From: Lewinella sp. IMCC34183
Lineage (GTDB): Bacteria > Bacteroidota > Bacteroidia > Chitinophagales > Saprospiraceae
DNA: 64,000 bases
Direction: 5' to 3'
Assembly (NCBI RefSeq): GCF_003390915.1
Contig: NZ_QMEM01000008.1
Span: 1 to 64,000, forward strand
The notes below the pieces were generated by a model, which was not told the DNA's origin, searched no databases, and saw nothing but the letters and a program-made list of their open reading frames with translations. The position numbers were made by a program, and so were the translations under genes. Shown here one piece after another: positions 62,009 through 64,000 of this stretch (positions within the stretch are counted from its first letter, which is position 1; every line of letters begins with the position of its first letter).

Positions 62009-62995
62009 ATGAAGGCCATCCTGTACGAACCCGCCGGCGACGCCGGCCAACTCTATATCGACGAGGTCGACAATCCCCGGCCCACGCCCTCGCAGGTGGT
62101 CCTCCACGTGGCCGCCACCGCCCTTAACCGTGCCGACCTGCTGCAGCGGGAGGGGAAGTACCCCGTCCCCCCCGGCGCCAACCCCATCCTGGGCCTGGAA
62201 GTAGCCGGTACCGTTATCGAGGTGGGCTCGGACGTCAAGGGATTCGAGGTCGGAGACAACGTATGCGCACTCGTCAACGGCGGGGGCTACGCCCAGCAGA
62301 TCGCCGTGGACTACCGGATGCTGCTGAAGCTCCCCGAAAACCTTTCCTTCACCAAGGCGGCGGCCATCCCCGAGGTATTCCTCACGGCCTACCAGGCGCT
62401 GCACTGGATCGCGCGCGTACAACCCTCCGATACGGTGCTGATCCACGCCGGTGCCAGCGGAGTAGGGACCGCCGCGATCCAGCTTGCCAAGCTGGCCGGC
62501 GCCCTACCCATCGTCACCGCCAGCGGCCACAAGCACGAGGCCGTGGACGAGCTGGGGGCCGCCCGCTCCATCGATTACCACGCCGAGGAATTTCAGGAAG
62601 CCGTGATGGACTTCACCGCCGGGAAGGGGGCGGACATCATCATCGACTTCGTCGGCGGCCCCTACCTCAACCAGAACTTGGCCTGCTGCGCTACCGACGC
62701 ACGCATCGTCAGCCTGGCCGCCCTCGGCGGCGCGCGGGTGGCGGATTTCTCCATGGCCCCCTTCCTGCGCAAGCGTATTCAGCTTACCGGAAGCACCATG
62801 CGCAGCCGCACCGATGCCTACCGTCAGCGCCTCACCGCCGACTTCCGCCGGGAAATCTGGCCGCGCTTTTCCGACGGAACCCTCACCGCCGTGGTCGATA
62901 CCATTTACGACTGGGAAGACGTCGCCGAGGCCCACCGGTACATGGCCAGCAACGGAAACGTAGGGAAGATCGTCCTCACCATCGGCCTCGACTGA
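62009..62995 (+). CDS. NAD(P)H-quinone oxidoreductase (zinc-independent MDR family)
   Basis: 328 residues from the ATG at 62009 (MKAILYEPAGDAGQLY). Quinone-oxidoreductase branch of the medium-chain dehydrogenases: VAATALNRADLLQREGKYPVPPGANPILGLEVAGTVIEVG, FTKAAAIPEVFLTAYQAL, and the cofactor loop VLIHAGASGVGTAAIQLAKLAGA (the GxGxxG-like AGASGVG). No structural-zinc Cys quartet is present. It reduces quinones or other enones with NADPH, a detoxifying role. It is downstream of proC, possibly in one transcript. Confidence 0.93.
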   Translation: MKAILYEPAGDAGQLYIDEVDNPRPTPSQVVLHVAATALNRADLLQREGKYPVPPGANPILGLEVAGTVIEVGSDVKGFEVGDNVCALVNGGGYAQQIAVDYRMLLKLPENLSFTKAAAIPEVFLTAYQALHWIARVQPSDTVLIHAGASGVGTAAIQLAKLAGALPIVTASGHKHEAVDELGAARSIDYHAEEFQEAVMDFTAGKGADIIIDFVGGPYLNQNLACCATDARIVSLAALGGARVADFSMAPFLRKRIQLTGSTMRSRTDAYRQRLTADFRREIWPRFSDGTLTAVVDTIYDWEDVAEAHRYMASNGNVGKIVLTIGLD

Positions 62996-63012
62996 CCCGC
63001 GGGCAACCCGCA

Positions 63013-63034
63013 GCGGGGGGCGGGGCGTTTACCG
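63013..63034 (+). repeat. 22-bp dispersed element, copy 2 (before lipB)
   Basis: Identical over 22 nt to 41436-41457. It begins 17 nt after the stop of the quinone oxidoreductase and ends 3 nt before the lipB ATG. The same distance after the upstream stop is seen at both sites. Confidence 0.75.
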
Positions 63035-63037
63035 GGT

Positions 63038-63787
63038 ATGCCTGATGTACACGTACACCACCTCGGCCGCATGGATTACCCCGCGGCCTGGGACCTGCAA
63101 ACCCGCCTGCACCGGGAAACGGTCGAGCGGAAGCTGGCCCAACGCGAGGCCCGCCGGGACGGCCGGCAGCCGGGGCCCCAGCACCACCACCTGCTCTTCG
63201 TAGAGCACCCTCCGGTCTTCACCCTCGGAAAGTCAGGCTCGGCGGACAACCTGCTGCTTTCCCCGGCGGAGCTGGAAGAACGGGGCTTCACCTTCCTGAA
63301 GATCAACCGGGGCGGCGACATTACCTACCACGGCCCCGGCCAGCTGGTGGTGTATCCTATCTTCGACCTGGACGAATTCTTTACCGATGTGCACCGGTAC
63401 GTACGCAGCCTGGAGGAGGTCGTGATCCGCACCCTCGCGGAGTTTGGGCTGTACGCCGAGCGGGACCCCGGCTACACGGGCGTCTGGCTTCCCGGCGACG
63501 CGGCGCGGCGGCAGCCGCGCCGCAAGATCTGCGCGATCGGCGTTCACCTGAGCCGTTGGACGACCATGCACGGACTCGCCCTCAACGTACGGCCCAACCT
63601 CACGCACTTCGGCCACATCGTTCCCTGCGGCATCGCCGAGGCCGACCGGTCGGTCACCAGCCTGAGCGTAGAACTGCGCCGCCCCGTCGAGCTGGAAGAG
63701 GTCACACCGGTCGTGGAGCGCCACTTTGCCGCGGTATTTGATTACGAATCCACCAAACGGGCCGCCGACGGCATCTTACCGGCGTAA
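63038..63787 (+). CDS. lipB: Octanoyl-(acyl carrier protein):protein N-octanoyltransferase
   Basis: 249 residues. LipB motifs: HHLLFVEHPPVFTLGKSG, INRGGDITYHGPGQLVVYPI, RKICAIGVHLSRWTTMHGLALNVRPNLTHF and VPCGIAE, holding the catalytic Lys (KICAIG) and Cys (PCGI). It transfers octanoate from acyl carrier protein to lipoyl domains, the first step of protein lipoylation. The start is immediately downstream of a 22-bp repeat. lipA is not in this window. Confidence 0.96.
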   Translation: MPDVHVHHLGRMDYPAAWDLQTRLHRETVERKLAQREARRDGRQPGPQHHHLLFVEHPPVFTLGKSGSADNLLLSPAELEERGFTFLKINRGGDITYHGPGQLVVYPIFDLDEFFTDVHRYVRSLEEVVIRTLAEFGLYAERDPGYTGVWLPGDAARRQPRRKICAIGVHLSRWTTMHGLALNVRPNLTHFGHIVPCGIAEADRSVTSLSVELRRPVELEEVTPVVERHFAAVFDYESTKRAADGILPA

Positions 63788-63805
63788 TCAATGTAAATCG
63801 ACCCC

Positions 63806-64000
63806 TTGACCGAGCAGGAACTGATCGCCGGCTGCAGAGCAAACGACCGAAGGGCCCAGCGGGCGGTGTACGAACGCTACGCCCCCCTGATGGGGGCCGT
63901 GGCCCGACGCTACTGCCGCCGCGATTCGGACGCCGACGACGTGCTGGTGTCGGCCTTCTTCAAGGTCTTCGACAAGATCGATACCTTTTCGGAGGCCGGC
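63806..64000 (+). CDS. ECF-type RNA polymerase sigma factor, 5' part (cut by window end)
   Basis: 65 codons to the end of the window. LTEQELIAGCRANDRRAQRAVYERYAPLMGAVARRYCRRDSDADDVLVSAFFKVFDKIDTFSEAG matches region 2 of ECF sigma-70 factors (ER.....M..V..RY....DADD....F..VF). An in-frame TAA follows the only upstream ATG (63791, reading ATG TAA ATC GAC CCC), so the start must be downstream; I chose TTG at 63806. Bacteroidota ECF factors often start MIDPLTEQELI, so the TAA looks like a mutated or shifted start. The rest lies outside the window. Confidence 0.85.
   Translation, partial: MTEQELIAGCRANDRRAQRAVYERYAPLMGAVARRYCRRDSDADDVLVSAFFKVFDKIDTFSEAG

Overview
The window is a GC-rich stretch of a chromosome from the phylum Bacteroidota. 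I infer a Saprospiria/Lewinellaceae-like marine heterotroph. The evidence is four TonB-dependent receptors with carboxypeptidase-regulatory N-domains, a SusC/SusD pair, a DUF4249 lipoprotein, type IX secretion C-terminal domains (one type A-like, one gliding-motility/CHU_C type B), near absence of Shine-Dalgarno sequences, and promoters of the Bacteroidota form TTG-N19..21-TAnnTTTG (clear before tRNA-Arg, rpmI-rplT and the receptor at 42028). The phylum call is firm; the family-level guess is not. No phage, insertion sequence, CRISPR array or plasmid feature was seen.

Layout. 1-330: end of an rRNA operon (5S rRNA and terminator). 0.47-5.8 kb: membrane-anchored subtilase, atypical SDR, a protein with a Rof-like C-terminal domain, CPA1 antiporter, class V aminotransferase. 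5.8-10.1 kb: DUF4249 lipoprotein plus TonB receptor, and a small secreted protein. 10.4-12.6 kb: AraC regulator and DEAD-box helicase. 12.7-16.5 kb: fdhD, a beta-barrel protein and an FdhF/YdeP molybdoenzyme in one operon. 16.5-23.2 kb: pRiA4b ORF-3-like protein, a large beta-propeller protein, a T9SS cargo protein and a serine hydrolase. 23.2-26.6 kb: rpmI-rplT without infC, VOC protein, and uridine kinase divergent from a concentrative nucleoside transporter (nucleoside salvage). 26.9-32.8 kb: SusC/SusD, nitroreductase, GNAT. 32.9-40.6 kb: a TPR protein with an outer-membrane barrel partner, and a GMC oxidoreductase with a membrane-anchored helical-barrel protein. 40.7-45.6 kb: a small secreted protein, then an Rrf2 regulator, TonB receptor and CysP-like permease. 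45.8-50 kb: GNAT, tRNA-Arg(CCG), TlpA-like lipoprotein, a secreted repeat protein, DinB. 50.3-57.7 kb: a giant PKD/CHU_C adhesin-like protein, sugar phosphate isomerase, and a Cys-rich propeller lipoprotein. 57.7-64 kb: TonB receptor with a MarR gene upstream, proC, quinone oxidoreductase, lipB, and the start of an ECF sigma factor cut by the window edge.

Most gene content is ordinary for the phylum. The items most worth a second look are: (i) the Rrf2 / TonB receptor / CysP-like cluster with palindromic and direct-repeat operators around a readable promoter, which I propose is a sulfur-uptake regulon; (ii) a dispersed repeat of 15-bp hairpins with a GGA loop and a 25-26 bp period at two distant intergenic loci; (iii) a 22-bp element repeated exactly, each time 17 nt after a stop codon (before the Rrf2 gene and before lipB); and (iv) the GMC oxidoreductase with its unrecognised membrane partner.
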